From Natronomonas salinimetallica (GTDB lineage Archaea > Halobacteriota > Halobacteria > Halobacteriales > Haloarculaceae), in assembly GCF_013839515.1 (NCBI RefSeq), contig NZ_JACDNQ010000005.1:1-64000 (forward strand): a stretch of 64,000 nucleotides of DNA, written 5' to 3'. Positions 36,252-44,924 of the stretch are shown in pieces. How positions within the stretch are numbered: position 1 is the first letter of the stretch; every line of letters begins with the position of its first letter. The position numbers and the translations under genes were made by a program. The notes beneath the pieces are model-generated. The model saw nothing but the letters and a program-made list of their open reading frames with translations, had not been told where the DNA came from and did no database searches.

Positions 36252-36518
36252 ATGGGAAAAGTCGCAGCCAAAATGAAGGTCATGCCGCAGAGCCCAGAGA
36301 TCGATCTCGACGACCTCCAGGAGCGACTCGAAAACGCCCTTCCGGAGGGCGCGAAGATCAGCCGTGTCGACCGCGAGGACGTCGCGTTCGGGCTGATCGC
36401 GCTGTTCCCGACCGTCATCATCCCCGACGAAGCGGGCGGCACCGAGACCATCGAGGACGCCTTCTCCGGCGTCGACGGCGTCGAGAGCGTCGGCGTCGAC
36501 GAAGTCGGCCGCATCTAA
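36252..36518 (+). CDS. ef1B: Translation elongation factor 1-beta
   Basis: Nucleotide-exchange factor for EF-1alpha (88 aa). Typical archaeal size: [20 protein letters not shown] at the start, [16 protein letters not shown] in the middle, and a ferredoxin-like fold. The ATG is two bases after the zinc-finger stop, so both are coexpressed. Confidence 0.95.
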   Translation: MGKVAAKMKVMPQSPEIDLDDLQERLENALPEGAKISRVDREDVAFGLIALFPTVIIPDEAGGTETIEDAFSGVDGVESVGVDEVGRI

Positions 36519-36656
36519 TCCTGCCGGCCGTCCGTCGCGAACGTATTTCGTACCCCGGAGTCGTGAATAGCCCGCACTGGGGACAGCCAGCAGTACAACG
36601 AAGGCGTCGCCGGAACGCACGTTTTATGTGTCGGACCTGTTTACACCGGTATAAGA

Positions 36657-36950
36657 ATGCCCAGTTCAAACGGTCCACGGGAAGGAACCCGCAACAAGCT
36701 CAAGAACGACGCCCGCGATCGCGGGGCATCGCCGCCCCAGCGCTCGGTCGAGCAGTTCGACGAAGGCGAAAAAGTACACCTCAAACTGGATCCCTCCGTT
36801 CCGAAGGGACAGTTCCACCCCCGATTCAACGGCCGGACCGGGACGGTCGTCGGCGAGCAGGGCCGCGCGTTCAAAGTGGAGATCAACGACGGTAGCGTCA
36901 CGAAGACGCTCATCTCCGCCCCCGCCCACCTTCGACGACAGCAGGCATGA
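36657..36950 (+). CDS. rpl21e: 50S ribosomal protein L21e
   Basis: 97 aa, SH3-like barrel. [18 protein letters not shown] and [18 protein letters not shown] are family motifs. TATA-like TTTTATG about 32 bases upstream. Overlaps rpoF by four bases, the conserved archaeal L21e-RpoF pair. Confidence 0.96.
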   Translation: MPSSNGPREGTRNKLKNDARDRGASPPQRSVEQFDEGEKVHLKLDPSVPKGQFHPRFNGRTGTVVGEQGRAFKVEINDGSVTKTLISAPAHLRRQQA

Positions 36951-37303
36951 CGATATTCAAAAAGGTCACCGACGAGGCGTACCTCACGACCCCCGAAGCC
37001 AAAGAGTTACTCGCCGACGTCGAATCCGAACGCGCGCTCGACGAGGACCGGGAGATGCGATACGAACTCGCCCGGGCCATAGAGCACGTCAACCGATTTT
37101 CGACGCTCGAAGCCGACGAGGCCCGCCAGCTGGTCGAAGAGCTCCTCGAACTGGAAAAAGTCGACGAGTCGACCGCGTACAAGATCGCCGACCTGTTGCC
37201 CGAGGACCGCGACGAACTCCGGACCGTCTTCGCACAGGGTCGCTATAGCCTCTCGGGCGAGGAACTCGACGACGTGTTGGACGTCGTCGTGAAGTACGCT
37301 TGA
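36947..37303 (+). CDS. rpoF: DNA-directed RNA polymerase subunit F (Rpo4)
   Basis: 118-aa stalk subunit with an HRDC-like fold that pairs with subunit E. Begins [20 protein letters not shown]; the rest is helical and acidic, ending with [17 protein letters not shown]. Coupled to rpl21e. Confidence 0.93.
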   Translation: MTIFKKVTDEAYLTTPEAKELLADVESERALDEDREMRYELARAIEHVNRFSTLEADEARQLVEELLELEKVDESTAYKIADLLPEDRDELRTVFAQGRYSLSGEELDDVLDVVVKYA

Positions 37304-37313
37304 TCTGCCCGTG

Positions 37314-37323
37314 ATTTAAATAT
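37314..37323 (+). promoter_or_regulatory. TATA box of the DUF655 gene
   Basis: ATTTAAATAT is centred about 27 bases before the ATG at 37345. Confidence 0.65.
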
Positions 37324-37344
37324 CGTCTCCCCGTACGCGGTAGT

Positions 37345-37920
37345 ATGAGTGATGACGGGGACGACGCCGGATCGCGAACTGCGGTCGTGGTAGACTTTCT
37401 TCCGAGGGGGCGGCCGAACGACGACCGGCCCCAATACGAGCGTTCACCGGTCGCGTTCGCCGTCGGCGAGACGGATTTCCGGCTCGTCGAAGCGGCTTTG
37501 ACCGACGATGCCGGCGTCAACATCGGCGACCGGATACGGATCGAGCCCCTCGGCGAAAACGTCAAACAGCTCCGGACGATCCCCTACGAGGACCTCTCGA
37601 GCACCGGCGAGTCCGAACTGGAGTACGCGATCGACGAGATACTCGACGCGAACGAGGACCGGTTCGTCGAGTTTTACAACGATGCCCAGCCGATCACGAC
37701 CCGGCTACACGTGTTGAACCTGCTACCGGGGATCGGCAAGAAACTCCGGAACAACGTCCTCGATGCTCGAAAACAGAAACCCTTCGAGAGCTACGAGGAC
37801 ATCGAAGAACGGGTCTCGGGACTGTACGATCCGAAAGGAGTCCTCGCCGAGCGGATCACCGAAGAACTGCGCGAGGAGGATCTCAAATACCGGCTCTTCG
37901 CCCGCCGCGAGGACGAGTAG
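37345..37920 (+). CDS. DUF655 family nucleic-acid-binding protein
   Basis: 191 aa. An N-terminal OB-like beta domain (AVVVDFLPRG, then VGETDFRLVEAAL) is followed by a helix-hairpin-helix region (LHVLNLLPGIGKKLRNNVLD, about 121-140). DUF655 proteins are archaeal and often encoded directly before ksgA, as here, which suggests a role in rRNA maturation. That role is inference. Its stop codon is the first base of a 16-bp tandem repeat array. Confidence 0.88.
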   Translation: MSDDGDDAGSRTAVVVDFLPRGRPNDDRPQYERSPVAFAVGETDFRLVEAALTDDAGVNIGDRIRIEPLGENVKQLRTIPYEDLSSTGESELEYAIDEILDANEDRFVEFYNDAQPITTRLHVLNLLPGIGKKLRNNVLDARKQKPFESYEDIEERVSGLYDPKGVLAERITEELREEDLKYRLFARREDE

Positions 37921-37997
37921 CCGTACGTCCCGTCAGCCGTACGTCCTGTCAGCTGTGCATACAGTCAGCCGTACGTCCTGTCGGCCGTACGTCCACG
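37920..37997. repeat. Tandem array of five 16-bp units
   Basis: Unit GCCGTACGTCCTGTCA repeats at 37920, 37936, 37952 (degenerate), 37968 and 37984 (partial). The first base is the last base of the DUF655 stop codon. Identical length units with no unique spacers, so it is not a CRISPR. Confidence 0.93.
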
Positions 37998-38104
37998 AGC
38001 GTCTCACCGCGATCGACCGCCGGAGACCGACGGCGACAGTCCATATCAGCCATCGTCGGCCAAAAGCGCGAAGGATATACGCAACCGGAGGTTACCGAAC
38101 GGAT

Positions 38105-38932
38105 ATGCGCGACCCTGATGCGCTCATCGCCCGCGCCGGCCTGCGGGGCGACCCGGAGCGCGACCAACACTTTCTGGTCGACGACCGGGTACTCGATCGG
38201 CTTCCGGGGCGCCTCCCCGACGGCACCGACACGAGCCACGTCCTGGAGATCGGCGGCGGGACCGGCGGCCTCACGGCCCGGTTGCTTCCGGTCGCGGATC
38301 GCGTGACCGTCGTCGAACGCGATCCGGCGTTGGCGTCGTTTCTGCGCGAGGAGTTCGCCGACGCGGTCGCCGAGGATCGGTTGCGTGTCCTGGAGGGTGA
38401 CGCACTCGATGTCGACTTGCCGCCCTTTAGCGCGTCGGTGTCGAATCTCCCGTACGGCGTCTCCTCGGAGATCGCGTTCCGGCTGCTTCCGGAGGGCCGA
38501 CCGCTCGTGTTGATGTTTCAAAAGGAGTTCGCCGAGCGGATGGCTGCGGAACCGAACACCGAGGCGTACGGCCGGCTGTCGGTCACCGCCGGCCACTACG
38601 CCGACGTCGAGGTTGTCGAGACGGTACCGAAAGAGGCGTTTTCGCCGCCGCCCGCCGTCGAGAGTGCAGTCGTTCGGATCACTCCCCGTGAGCCGGACTA
38701 CGAGGTACCCGACGGCGAGTCGTTCATGGCGCTCGTACGCGGGGTGTTCACCCAGCGTCGAAAGACGATGCGCAACGCGATCCGGAACACCACCCACATC
38801 TCCGGGATCGACGACCCGGAGGCGCTGATCGAGGCGGCCGGGGAGGATCTGATGGGAAAACGAGCCGGCAAACTCCCCCCGAGCGAGTTCGCACGGCTTG
38901 CCCGGCTGGCGGCGATGGCCGAGAGCGGGTGA
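38105..38932 (+). CDS. ksgA: 16S rRNA dimethyladenosine transferase (KsgA/Dim1)
   Basis: 275 aa. Dimethylates two adjacent adenosines near the 3' end of 16S rRNA. QHFLVDDRVLDRL, SAM motif I LEIGGGTGGLTARLL, VVERD and catalytic SNLPYGVSS are all present; RRKTMRNAIRN lies in the C-terminal helical domain. ATG 38105 chosen; the longer frame reads through the repeat array. Confidence 0.95.
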   Translation: MRDPDALIARAGLRGDPERDQHFLVDDRVLDRLPGRLPDGTDTSHVLEIGGGTGGLTARLLPVADRVTVVERDPALASFLREEFADAVAEDRLRVLEGDALDVDLPPFSASVSNLPYGVSSEIAFRLLPEGRPLVLMFQKEFAERMAAEPNTEAYGRLSVTAGHYADVEVVETVPKEAFSPPPAVESAVVRITPREPDYEVPDGESFMALVRGVFTQRRKTMRNAIRNTTHISGIDDPEALIEAAGEDLMGKRAGKLPPSEFARLARLAAMAESG

Positions 38933-39020
38933 TCGCGAGGATGTCGGTTTCGCCCCGACCGCCGTGGTATCGGCGTGGCATCCACGATACCGACCCGCCC
39001 GCGAACGGGGGCGCGGTCGA

Positions 39021-39596
39021 ATGAAACTCGCCGAACGGCGCGGGATGGCGACCGTCTACGAACCCGCCGAGGACTCCCGGCTCCTCGCGACGGTGGCGCT
39101 CGATCGAATCGGCGGCGGACGGGTACTGGAGGTCGGCGTCGGTTCGGGCTACGTCGCGAGCCGTATCGACGCCGAGACGTCCGCCACGGTCGTCGGCTGC
39201 GATATCAACCCGGAGGCGTGCCGGAGGGCGCGATCGGAGGGGATCGAAACCGTCCGCTCGAACCTGACACGTCCGTTCGCCGCGGATAGCTTCGATACCG
39301 TGGTATTCAATCCGCCATACCTCCCGACGCCGCCCGACGAGGAGTGGGACGACCCCCTCGAACACGCGCTCTCCGGCGGCGAGGACGGCAGGCGGGTCGT
39401 TCGGCCGTTTCTCGCGGACCTCGGTCGCGTCCTCCGTCCCGATGGACGAGCGTATCTCCTCGTCTCCTCTCTGACCGACATCGACGCGGTCGTCGAACTC
39501 GCCGAGGGCACCGGACTTCGAACGGCTGAAGCCGGCGATGCGTCGTTCCCGTTCGAACGTCTCGTCGTCCTCGAAATTACCCACATGAATAGCTGA
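39021..39596 (+). CDS. HemK-like N5-glutamine/class I methyltransferase
   Basis: 191 aa Rossmann methyltransferase. SAM motif VLEVGVGSGYVASRI, acidic VVGCDINPEAC and catalytic NPPYLPTPPDEEWDD. The NPPY signature and size match archaeal Mtq2/HemK-type enzymes that methylate release factor aRF1 on glutamine. That substrate is inference. About 90 bases after ksgA on the same strand, probably one operon. ATG 39021 is chosen (MKLAERRGM). Confidence 0.85.
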   Translation: MKLAERRGMATVYEPAEDSRLLATVALDRIGGGRVLEVGVGSGYVASRIDAETSATVVGCDINPEACRRARSEGIETVRSNLTRPFAADSFDTVVFNPPYLPTPPDEEWDDPLEHALSGGEDGRRVVRPFLADLGRVLRPDGRAYLLVSSLTDIDAVVELAEGTGLRTAEAGDASFPFERLVVLEITHMNS

Positions 39597-39603
39597 GTAG
39601 GAA

Positions 39604-39611
39604 ATATTAAA
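39604..39611 (+). promoter_or_regulatory. TATA box of the MetE-like pair
   Basis: ATATTAAA is centred about 30 bases before the ATG at 39637. Confidence 0.65.
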
Positions 39612-39636
39612 CGCCATCATCTCGTAGCCACGAGCA

Positions 39637-40617
39637 ATGACGGACGTGATCGCGACGACACCCGGACTGTATCCGCTGCCCGACTGGGCGAAAGAGGAGC
39701 TCTCCGATCTCAAGGGACATCAAAAGGACGATCTGATCGCCGGTGACGAATCGGAGGCGATCGTCGAGGCGTACGACCGTGCCCGCGCGGAGGTCACCGA
39801 CCGACAGCGCGAGGCTGGCCTCGACCGGATCGTCGAGGGCCAACTCCGGTGGGACGACATGCTCGCACACCCTCTCTGTGTCCACGACAACGTCGAGACG
39901 CGAGGGATCGTTCGCTATTACGACAACAACAACTTCTATCGGGAGCCGGTCGTCCGCGGTGACCTGACCGCCGACGGCGACGTGGCCGCCGAACTCGACG
40001 CCGCCCCGGACGTGAGCCAGGCCGTCCTCCCCGGCCCGTACTCGCTGTCGGAACTTGCGACCGACGAGCACTACGGCGACGATGCGGCGTTTCTCGACGC
40101 TGTCGCCGACTTTCTGGCCGCCGAGGCAGCCGAGTTCCCGCCTGTCGAGACGCTGTTTCTGCTCGAGCCGTCGCTCGTCACTGACGCTCCCGAGGACGGC
40201 GAGGACGAACGAGCCAGCGAGGCGATAGACACCGTTGCCGCCGCCGTCGACGCCGACGTCGTCGTCCACACCTACTGGGGTTCGATCCCAGAAAAGCCCT
40301 ACGCGCACCTGATGGACGCGGAGATCGACGCGATCGGGTTCGACTTCGTTACCGATCACGAGGGCAGCGTCTACAACATCCAGGAGTACGGCACGAAGGA
40401 CGACGTCGCTCTCGGCGTCGTCGACGGGCAGAACACGCTCGTCGAAGAACCCGAGGCGATCGCCGAACGGATCGAGTGGATCGGAGACCAGGTGCCGAAC
40501 GAGGCGTTCGAGCGCATCTACGCGACCTCGAACACCGAACTGTTCTACCTGCCCACGAACAAAGCCGAGGCGAAACTGGATGCGCTCGCCGCCGCCCCCG
40601 CGGAGGTGTCCCGATGA
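39637..40617 (+). CDS. MetE-like protein lacking the zinc site
   Basis: 326-aa TIM-barrel protein related to cobalamin-independent methionine synthase. Recognisable elements are LPGPYSLSELA, FLLEPSL and GFDFVTDHEGS. The position of the zinc-binding HxC reads HTY, and no cysteine corresponds to the final zinc ligand, so it probably cannot activate homocysteine itself. It overlaps the zinc-containing MetE gene by four bases; the pair may form a hetero-oligomer, or this subunit may bind the methyl donor. The paired layout is known in haloarchaea; the division of labour is not. Confidence 0.8.
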   Translation: MTDVIATTPGLYPLPDWAKEELSDLKGHQKDDLIAGDESEAIVEAYDRARAEVTDRQREAGLDRIVEGQLRWDDMLAHPLCVHDNVETRGIVRYYDNNNFYREPVVRGDLTADGDVAAELDAAPDVSQAVLPGPYSLSELATDEHYGDDAAFLDAVADFLAAEAAEFPPVETLFLLEPSLVTDAPEDGEDERASEAIDTVAAAVDADVVVHTYWGSIPEKPYAHLMDAEIDAIGFDFVTDHEGSVYNIQEYGTKDDVALGVVDGQNTLVEEPEAIAERIEWIGDQVPNEAFERIYATSNTELFYLPTNKAEAKLDALAAAPAEVSR

Positions 40618-41666
40618 GCCCCGATCCAGCCGGTACCCGCGAGCAGTTCCGCCCCGACGACCACCCGACCGAGCACTTCCTCTTGACGACCGTCGTCGGC
40701 TCCTACCCCAAACCCACGTGGCTCAACCGCGCGAAGGATCTCGCCGAAGACGACGCCCGCGCGTTCGACGACGACGACCTGGCGGAGGCGATGGACGACG
40801 CCGCCCGTCTCATCACCGAAGAACACGTCCGCGCCGGCCTCGATGCCGTTGCAGACGGCGAGATGCGCCGAAACGAGATGGTCGAATACTTCGCCGACCG
40901 CATCGAGGGCTACGAGTTCAACGGTCCCGTCAAGGTCTGGGGACACAACTACTTCGACAAGCCGTCGGTCGCCGACGAGGTCGCCTACACCGAGCCGTGG
41001 CTCGTCGACGAGTTCGAGTTCACGGCCGGCGTCGCGGACCGCCCCGTGAAGGTTCCGATCACCGGCCCTTACACCCTCGCCTCGTGGTCGTTCAACGAGG
41101 CCTACGACAGCGAGGCCGAACTCGCCTACGAGCTCGCCGACCTGGTCAACGAGGAGATAGAGGCCCTCGTCGCCGCCGGTGCGCGCTACATCCAGATAGA
41201 CGAACCGGCGCTTGCGACCACGCCCGACGACCACGCCATCGTCGGCGAGTGTCTCGAGCACATCGCCGACGGCGTCCCCGATGACGTCCGACTCGGTCTC
41301 CACGTCTGTTATGGCGACTACTCGCGGATCTACCCCGAGATCCTCGAGATGCCGGTCGAGGAGTACGACCTCGAACTCGCCAACGGCGACTACGAACAGC
41401 TCGACGTCTTCACGGAACCGGCGTTCGAAAAGGACCTCGCGTTGGGCGTCGTCGACGTCCACACGACGGAGGTCGAGACCGTCGAGGAAATCAAAGAGAA
41501 CATCCTGAAGGGCTTCGAGGTCGTCCCGCCGGAGCGACTCACCGTCTCTCCGGACTGCGGCGTGAAACTGCTGCCCCGCGAGGTCGCCTACCAGAAGATG
41601 GAGAACATGGTGACCGCGGCCCGCGAGGTCGAATCGGAACTCGACGCCGGCGAGATCGACCTGTAG
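40614..41666 (+). CDS. metE: Methionine synthase, MetE catalytic-core type
   Basis: 350 aa, corresponding to the C-terminal catalytic half of bacterial MetE. TTVVGSYPKP, the zinc ligands His230 and Cys232 (HVCYGDYS), Cys315 in SPDCGVKLLP, and QIDEPAL are present. It should transfer a methyl group to homocysteine; in archaea the donor may be a corrinoid protein or a pterin. Coupled to the zinc-less paralogue upstream. ATG 40614; the longer frame is a shadow. Confidence 0.9.
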   Translation: MSPDPAGTREQFRPDDHPTEHFLLTTVVGSYPKPTWLNRAKDLAEDDARAFDDDDLAEAMDDAARLITEEHVRAGLDAVADGEMRRNEMVEYFADRIEGYEFNGPVKVWGHNYFDKPSVADEVAYTEPWLVDEFEFTAGVADRPVKVPITGPYTLASWSFNEAYDSEAELAYELADLVNEEIEALVAAGARYIQIDEPALATTPDDHAIVGECLEHIADGVPDDVRLGLHVCYGDYSRIYPEILEMPVEEYDLELANGDYEQLDVFTEPAFEKDLALGVVDVHTTEVETVEEIKENILKGFEVVPPERLTVSPDCGVKLLPREVAYQKMENMVTAAREVESELDAGEIDL

Positions 41667-41709
41667 TCGCATCGCCGCTTCGTCCGCCCGGGCCAGGGTG
41701 ACCGCTCGA

Positions 41710-42192
41710 CTACCGCTCCCGGCGCATCCGCGCTCTCTCGTGCCCGCTGACGACCAGTGCCGCACCGATGATGACGAGGTTCTTGATGATGTATTGGCCC
41801 TCGACCGTCAGCCCGTAGGGAAACGCGGTGAACACGACCGCCGGTAACAGAACGACTGGGAGAAACGTCCCCGGCATCTGGAGGGCGAGCAACAGGATGC
41901 CGGCCCTGATGAAGCGTCTGACGAACAGACAGAGACCGATCGTGACCTCCCAGATCCCGAGCAGCGGGACGAATATCTCGGCCGGAACGAAATACACCGT
42001 CGCGGCGACGAGATCGCCGGCGGGACTGACGCCGACAATTTTGAGTGCGCCGAACCAGACGAACACGGTCCCGAGCGCGTACCGAAGGACGGGCGGTCCG
42101 TACTCGTTCATCGCGGCCGTTATCCGTCCGTCGAGTTCGTCGACAGTCAGACCGTCCGTGAACGGGATCGTACGGGAGTCGAGCGTCGACAT
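41710..42192 (-). CDS. DoxX-family membrane protein
   Basis: 160 aa with four hydrophobic helices after a ~35-residue cytoplasmic start. The first helix RYALGTVFVWFGALKIVG and VEGQYIIKNLVIIGA near the end match the DoxX/DoxD-like fold. Members include thiosulfate:quinone oxidoreductase subunits and many proteins of unknown role; nothing here points to sulfur chemistry. A 6-bp inverted repeat ACTATG/CATAGT (42199-42221) sits between its start and its TATA-like site, suggesting a repressor site. Confidence 0.8.
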   Translation of the reverse strand: MSTLDSRTIPFTDGLTVDELDGRITAAMNEYGPPVLRYALGTVFVWFGALKIVGVSPAGDLVAATVYFVPAEIFVPLLGIWEVTIGLCLFVRRFIRAGILLLALQMPGTFLPVVLLPAVVFTAFPYGLTVEGQYIIKNLVIIGAALVVSGHERARMRRER

Positions 42193-42198
42193 ACTGAC

Positions 42199-42227
42199 AC
42201 TATGTGATTGAGGGACATAGTATTATG
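42199..42227 (-). promoter_or_regulatory. Promoter and inverted repeat of the DoxX gene
   Basis: ACTATG (42199-42204) and CATAGT (42216-42221) form an inverted repeat overlapping the transcription start region; the TATA-like CATAATA lies at 42221-42227 on the minus strand. Confidence 0.4.
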
Positions 42228-42337
42228 CCGCGAAACGAGTCGCTGTGAGCGCACGCCGGGCTCGGGGAGCATTCACATAGAGTCAGCGGGCTGATGGGGA
42301 AGACGAACGGATCGGCGGTAGAGTAGCCTGCGGGACG

Positions 42338-42799
42338 CTACTCGTACAGCCAGGCTTCGTCGATCCGATCGTAGTCGAGCAGTTCCTCGTCGTCGAAGAA
42401 CAGCCCGATCTCGCGCCCGGCGGAGCCCTCCTCGGTATCCGAACCGTGGATGACGTTCCGGCCGAGATCGAGGCCGAAGTCGCCCCGGATCGTGCCCGGA
42501 GCGGAGTCGGCCGGATCGGTTTCGCCCATCATCGTCCGGACCTGGGCGACCGCCTCTTGGCCCTCCCAGACCATCGCAAAGACCGGGCCGGAGGTGATGA
42601 AGTCGGCGAGCTCGTCGAAGAACGGCTTGTCGACGTGCTCGGCGTAGTGTTCGCGCGCGAGCGCGTCGTCGATTTGCATGAACTTCCCGGCGACGAGTTT
42701 CAGACCACGGTCCTCGAACCGCGAGACGATGTCGCCGATGAGGCCGCGCTGGACCCCGTCGGGTTTGACCATGACGAAGGTTCGCTCGGCGTCGGCCAT
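42338..42799 (-). CDS. ndk: Nucleoside diphosphate kinase
   Basis: 153 aa. Balances nucleotide triphosphates. [20 protein letters not shown] at the start and [20 protein letters not shown] with the active-site His. Adjacent to L24e with no gap, the standard archaeal L7Ae-S28e-L24e-Ndk order. Confidence 0.97.
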   Translation of the reverse strand: MADAERTFVMVKPDGVQRGLIGDIVSRFEDRGLKLVAGKFMQIDDALAREHYAEHVDKPFFDELADFITSGPVFAMVWEGQEAVAQVRTMMGETDPADSAPGTIRGDFGLDLGRNVIHGSDTEEGSAGREIGLFFDDEELLDYDRIDEAWLYE

Positions 42800-43210
42800 T
42801 CAGGCTTCGACCTCCTCTTCGTCTTCCGTATCGTCGTCCTCGTCCGCATCGTCGGCCTCCTCGGACTCGCCGACGTCGTCCCCGCCGTCTTCGGTTTCGT
42901 CATCTTCGGCTTCCGTTCCGGCCTCGTCGTCCTCGACGTCGGCTTCCGTTCCGGCCTCGTCGTCCTCGACGTCGGCTTCCGTTCCGGCCTCGTCGTCCTC
43001 GACGTCGGCTTCGGCCTCGTCGCTCTCGGCGGTGTCGTCGCGTTCGTCGCCGACCCACTCGAGATCGCGGGCCTCCCGACCCATCAGGTAATTTTTCTCG
43101 CACTTCGCGTCGGCGAACCAAAGCACCGTGCCGTCGTTTTTGACGTACATCGTCCCGGTGCCGGGTTCGATCTCCTGGCCGCTGTAGTCGCAGGTGCGTT
43201 CTTGAACCAT
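42800..43210 (-). CDS. rpl24e: 50S ribosomal protein L24e with a repeat-expanded acidic tail
   Basis: 136 aa; the L24e core is only the first ~60 residues (TCDYSGQEIEPGTGTMYVKN, then LWFADAKCEKNYLMGRE). Two of the four zinc cysteines of typical L24e are replaced (CDYS instead of CxxC; FADAKC instead of FCxxKC). The second half is an acidic tail containing three exact copies of an 11-residue unit ADVEDDEAGTE. Ribosomal L24e in other species lacks such a tail. Shares one base with S28e. Confidence 0.92.
   Translation of the reverse strand: MVQERTCDYSGQEIEPGTGTMYVKNDGTVLWFADAKCEKNYLMGREARDLEWVGDERDDTAESDEAEADVEDDEAGTEADVEDDEAGTEADVEDDEAGTEAEDDETEDGGDDVGESEEADDADEDDDTEDEEEVEA
42908..43006 (-). 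repeat. Three exact 33-bp tandem repeats in the L24e tail
   Basis: Copies at 42908-42940, 42941-42973 and 42974-43006 are identical at DNA level, so the expansion is recent. Unit starts GGCTTCCGTTCCGGCCTCGT on the plus strand and keeps the reading frame. Confidence 0.98.
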
Positions 43211-43434
43211 TATTGTCCTCCGATCGAGTCGGCCTCACGGGCCGTCTCGCGAAGCTGTAACACGTCGCCGACACGGACCGGTCCGAGGACGTTCCGGGCG
43301 ATGATACGCCCTTGGTTTTCGCCCTCCTTGATCCGGCACTTGACCTGCATGGCTTCACCGTGCATGCCGGTCTTGCCGACGACCTCGATCACTTCGGCGG
43401 GGGTCGCGCCGTCCCCTTCGTTTTCAGCACTCAT
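43210..43434 (-). CDS. rps28e: 30S ribosomal protein S28e
   Basis: 74 aa, OB fold. [20 protein letters not shown] and [19 protein letters not shown] are diagnostic; C-terminal READSIGGQ. Shares one base with L24e. Confidence 0.97.
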   Translation of the reverse strand: MSAENEGDGATPAEVIEVVGKTGMHGEAMQVKCRIKEGENQGRIIARNVLGPVRVGDVLQLRETAREADSIGGQ

Positions 43435-43444
43435 ACACTCTCAC

Positions 43445-43807
43445 CTACTGGAGTTCCTCGACCTTCTCGGCGATGGACTCGACGTCGTCGCCCGCCTCGC
43501 CGGCGTCGACGACGGCGGCGGCAGCGCTGCCGACCTGTAGTCCAGCGGCGTGGCCGATGTCGTCTTGGGTGCCGACGAAGACGTACGGGACGTCCTTTTC
43601 TGCGGCGATCTCGGGAAGGTGCATGACGACCTCCTCGGGACTGACGTCCTCGGCGATGAAGACGAGCTCGGCGTTGCCGCGCTCGACGGCCTTCGTCGTT
43701 TCGTTGGTTCCTTTCTTTACTGAGCCGGTGTCCCGGGCGACCTCGAGCGCCTCGATGGCGTCGTCTTCGAGGTCTGCGGGAACGTCGAAATCTACGTATA
43801 CTGACAT
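43445..43807 (-). CDS. rpl7ae: 50S ribosomal protein L7Ae / K-turn-binding protein
   Basis: 120 aa. Binds kink-turns in rRNA, C/D and H/ACA sRNPs and RNase [20 protein letters not shown] and [13 protein letters not shown] are the RNA-binding motifs. A ribosome-binding site GGAGGAG precedes the ATG, and the TATA-like CTTTTATG near 43980 implies a leader of about 150 bases, long for this genome; L7Ae genes elsewhere autoregulate through such leaders. First gene of the operon. Confidence 0.96.
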   Translation of the reverse strand: MSVYVDFDVPADLEDDAIEALEVARDTGSVKKGTNETTKAVERGNAELVFIAEDVSPEEVVMHLPEIAAEKDVPYVFVGTQDDIGHAAGLQVGSAAAAVVDAGEAGDDVESIAEKVEELQ

Positions 43808-44205
43808 TTTTGACTCCTCCTACGCGCGGGCTCGCGCTCCCCCGCCGTCGAACGCGACCGTTCGGCCGAACCGGTCGGCGAACGTCGGTTCTTCACACCG
43901 GATCGGGTGCGTGTTGAGTCCTGTCCGGCTAGGAGCATCACAACCCCGCGTAGGCTGTACACCACCGTACTGCACCACCGCATAAAAGCGCTTATGAACG
44001 GGTCCGGGCGTGCGAACCGGCCGCAGGCTCTCTGGATCCTCCCAGATGGGATGGGCCGCGACCGGCGATGCCACATTGTCTCCCCGGAGCGCCGGACGGA
44101 TCGAGCGTGGGGGATTACACAAAGGAAAAAACAATTTTTTGATTAGTAATGCAAACTTTTCGTAGTGGAAGGATTTAAGTTGGTGGCCGACGGATATGGA
44201 TACGT
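43808..44205. other. Divergent promoter region between rpl7ae and dpsA
   Basis: No gene seen. On the minus strand it holds the ~150-base rpl7ae leader (TATA near 43980-43988, ribosome-binding site just before 43807). On the plus strand it holds an AT-rich tract (44115-44165) and the dpsA TATA box ATTTAAG at 44173-44179. Confidence 0.6.
44173..44179 (+). promoter_or_regulatory. TATA box of dpsA
   Basis: ATTTAAG is centred about 30 bases before the ATG at 44206. The A/T-rich 50 bases upstream may hold regulator sites. Confidence 0.65.
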
Positions 44206-44751
44206 ATGAGCGCCCAAGAGACCGTTCGCCGTCAGGCCGGAAGCGTCGAGGAGACCGCACTCAAGATCGATCCCGAAAAGGCAAAACAGATCGTCGACGC
44301 ATTGAATGCCGACCTCGCGGCGACGTACGTTCTGTACCACCAGGTCAAAAAGCATCACTGGAACGTCGAGGGCGCAGAGTTCCTCGACGTACACGAGTAC
44401 CTCGGAGAGATCACCGAGGACCTAGAGGACGGCGCAGACGAGCTCGCCGAGCGCGCCCAGGCGATCGGCGGCGTCCCCCTCTCGGGCGGCGCGGCGTACG
44501 AGGCACACGCCCCGATCGAACCCGAGGGTGAGGACGTCTACGGGATCCGAACCTCACTCGAAAACGACATGGAGGCCTTCGGCGTCATCATCGAGTCGAT
44601 CCGCGACCACATCGAGCTCACAAACGAGCTCGGTGACTACGCGACGGAGGAGCTCCTCCGTGACACCCTCGAGACCGTCGAAGAACACGCCCACCATCTC
44701 GAACACTACCTCGAAGACGATTCGTTGGTGCTCGAGTCGGCGACGAACTGA
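44206..44751 (+). CDS. dpsA: Ferritin-like DNA-protection protein DpsA
   Basis: 181 aa, dodecameric iron storage/oxidation protein. The ferroxidase site pattern HHWNVEGAEFLDVHEYLGE (about 50-68) contains the conserved His, Asp and Glu; helices 3-4 follow with EEHAHHLEHYLED. It stores iron and limits peroxide damage, as in Halobacterium DpsA. Preceded by its own promoter, divergent from rpl7ae. Confidence 0.94.
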   Translation: MSAQETVRRQAGSVEETALKIDPEKAKQIVDALNADLAATYVLYHQVKKHHWNVEGAEFLDVHEYLGEITEDLEDGADELAERAQAIGGVPLSGGAAYEAHAPIEPEGEDVYGIRTSLENDMEAFGVIIESIRDHIELTNELGDYATEELLRDTLETVEEHAHHLEHYLEDDSLVLESATN

Positions 44752-44924
44752 AGCGGGAACGGACCGTCGCCGCTACCGCCGTACGTCGACGATACAGTCG
44801 GTCGCGATCCATCCGTCGCTGTTGTCCGGTTCGGTAAAGACCGACCGATTCGGTGACGTCGCGTGTACTCGGAGCCCGACTGGTTCGTCCGCGTCGGAAG
44901 AGACTGGCATTGGCCGGATTTCGG

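Noticed and set aside
37920-37997. Possible CRISPR array
   Set aside because: Units are contiguous with no unique spacers and no cas genes are nearby.
43860-43950. Possible tRNA or C/D box RNA in the rpl7ae leader
   Set aside because: A GTTG...CAAC stem and a GTGATG box are present, but no T-arm, no clear D box and no kink-turn.
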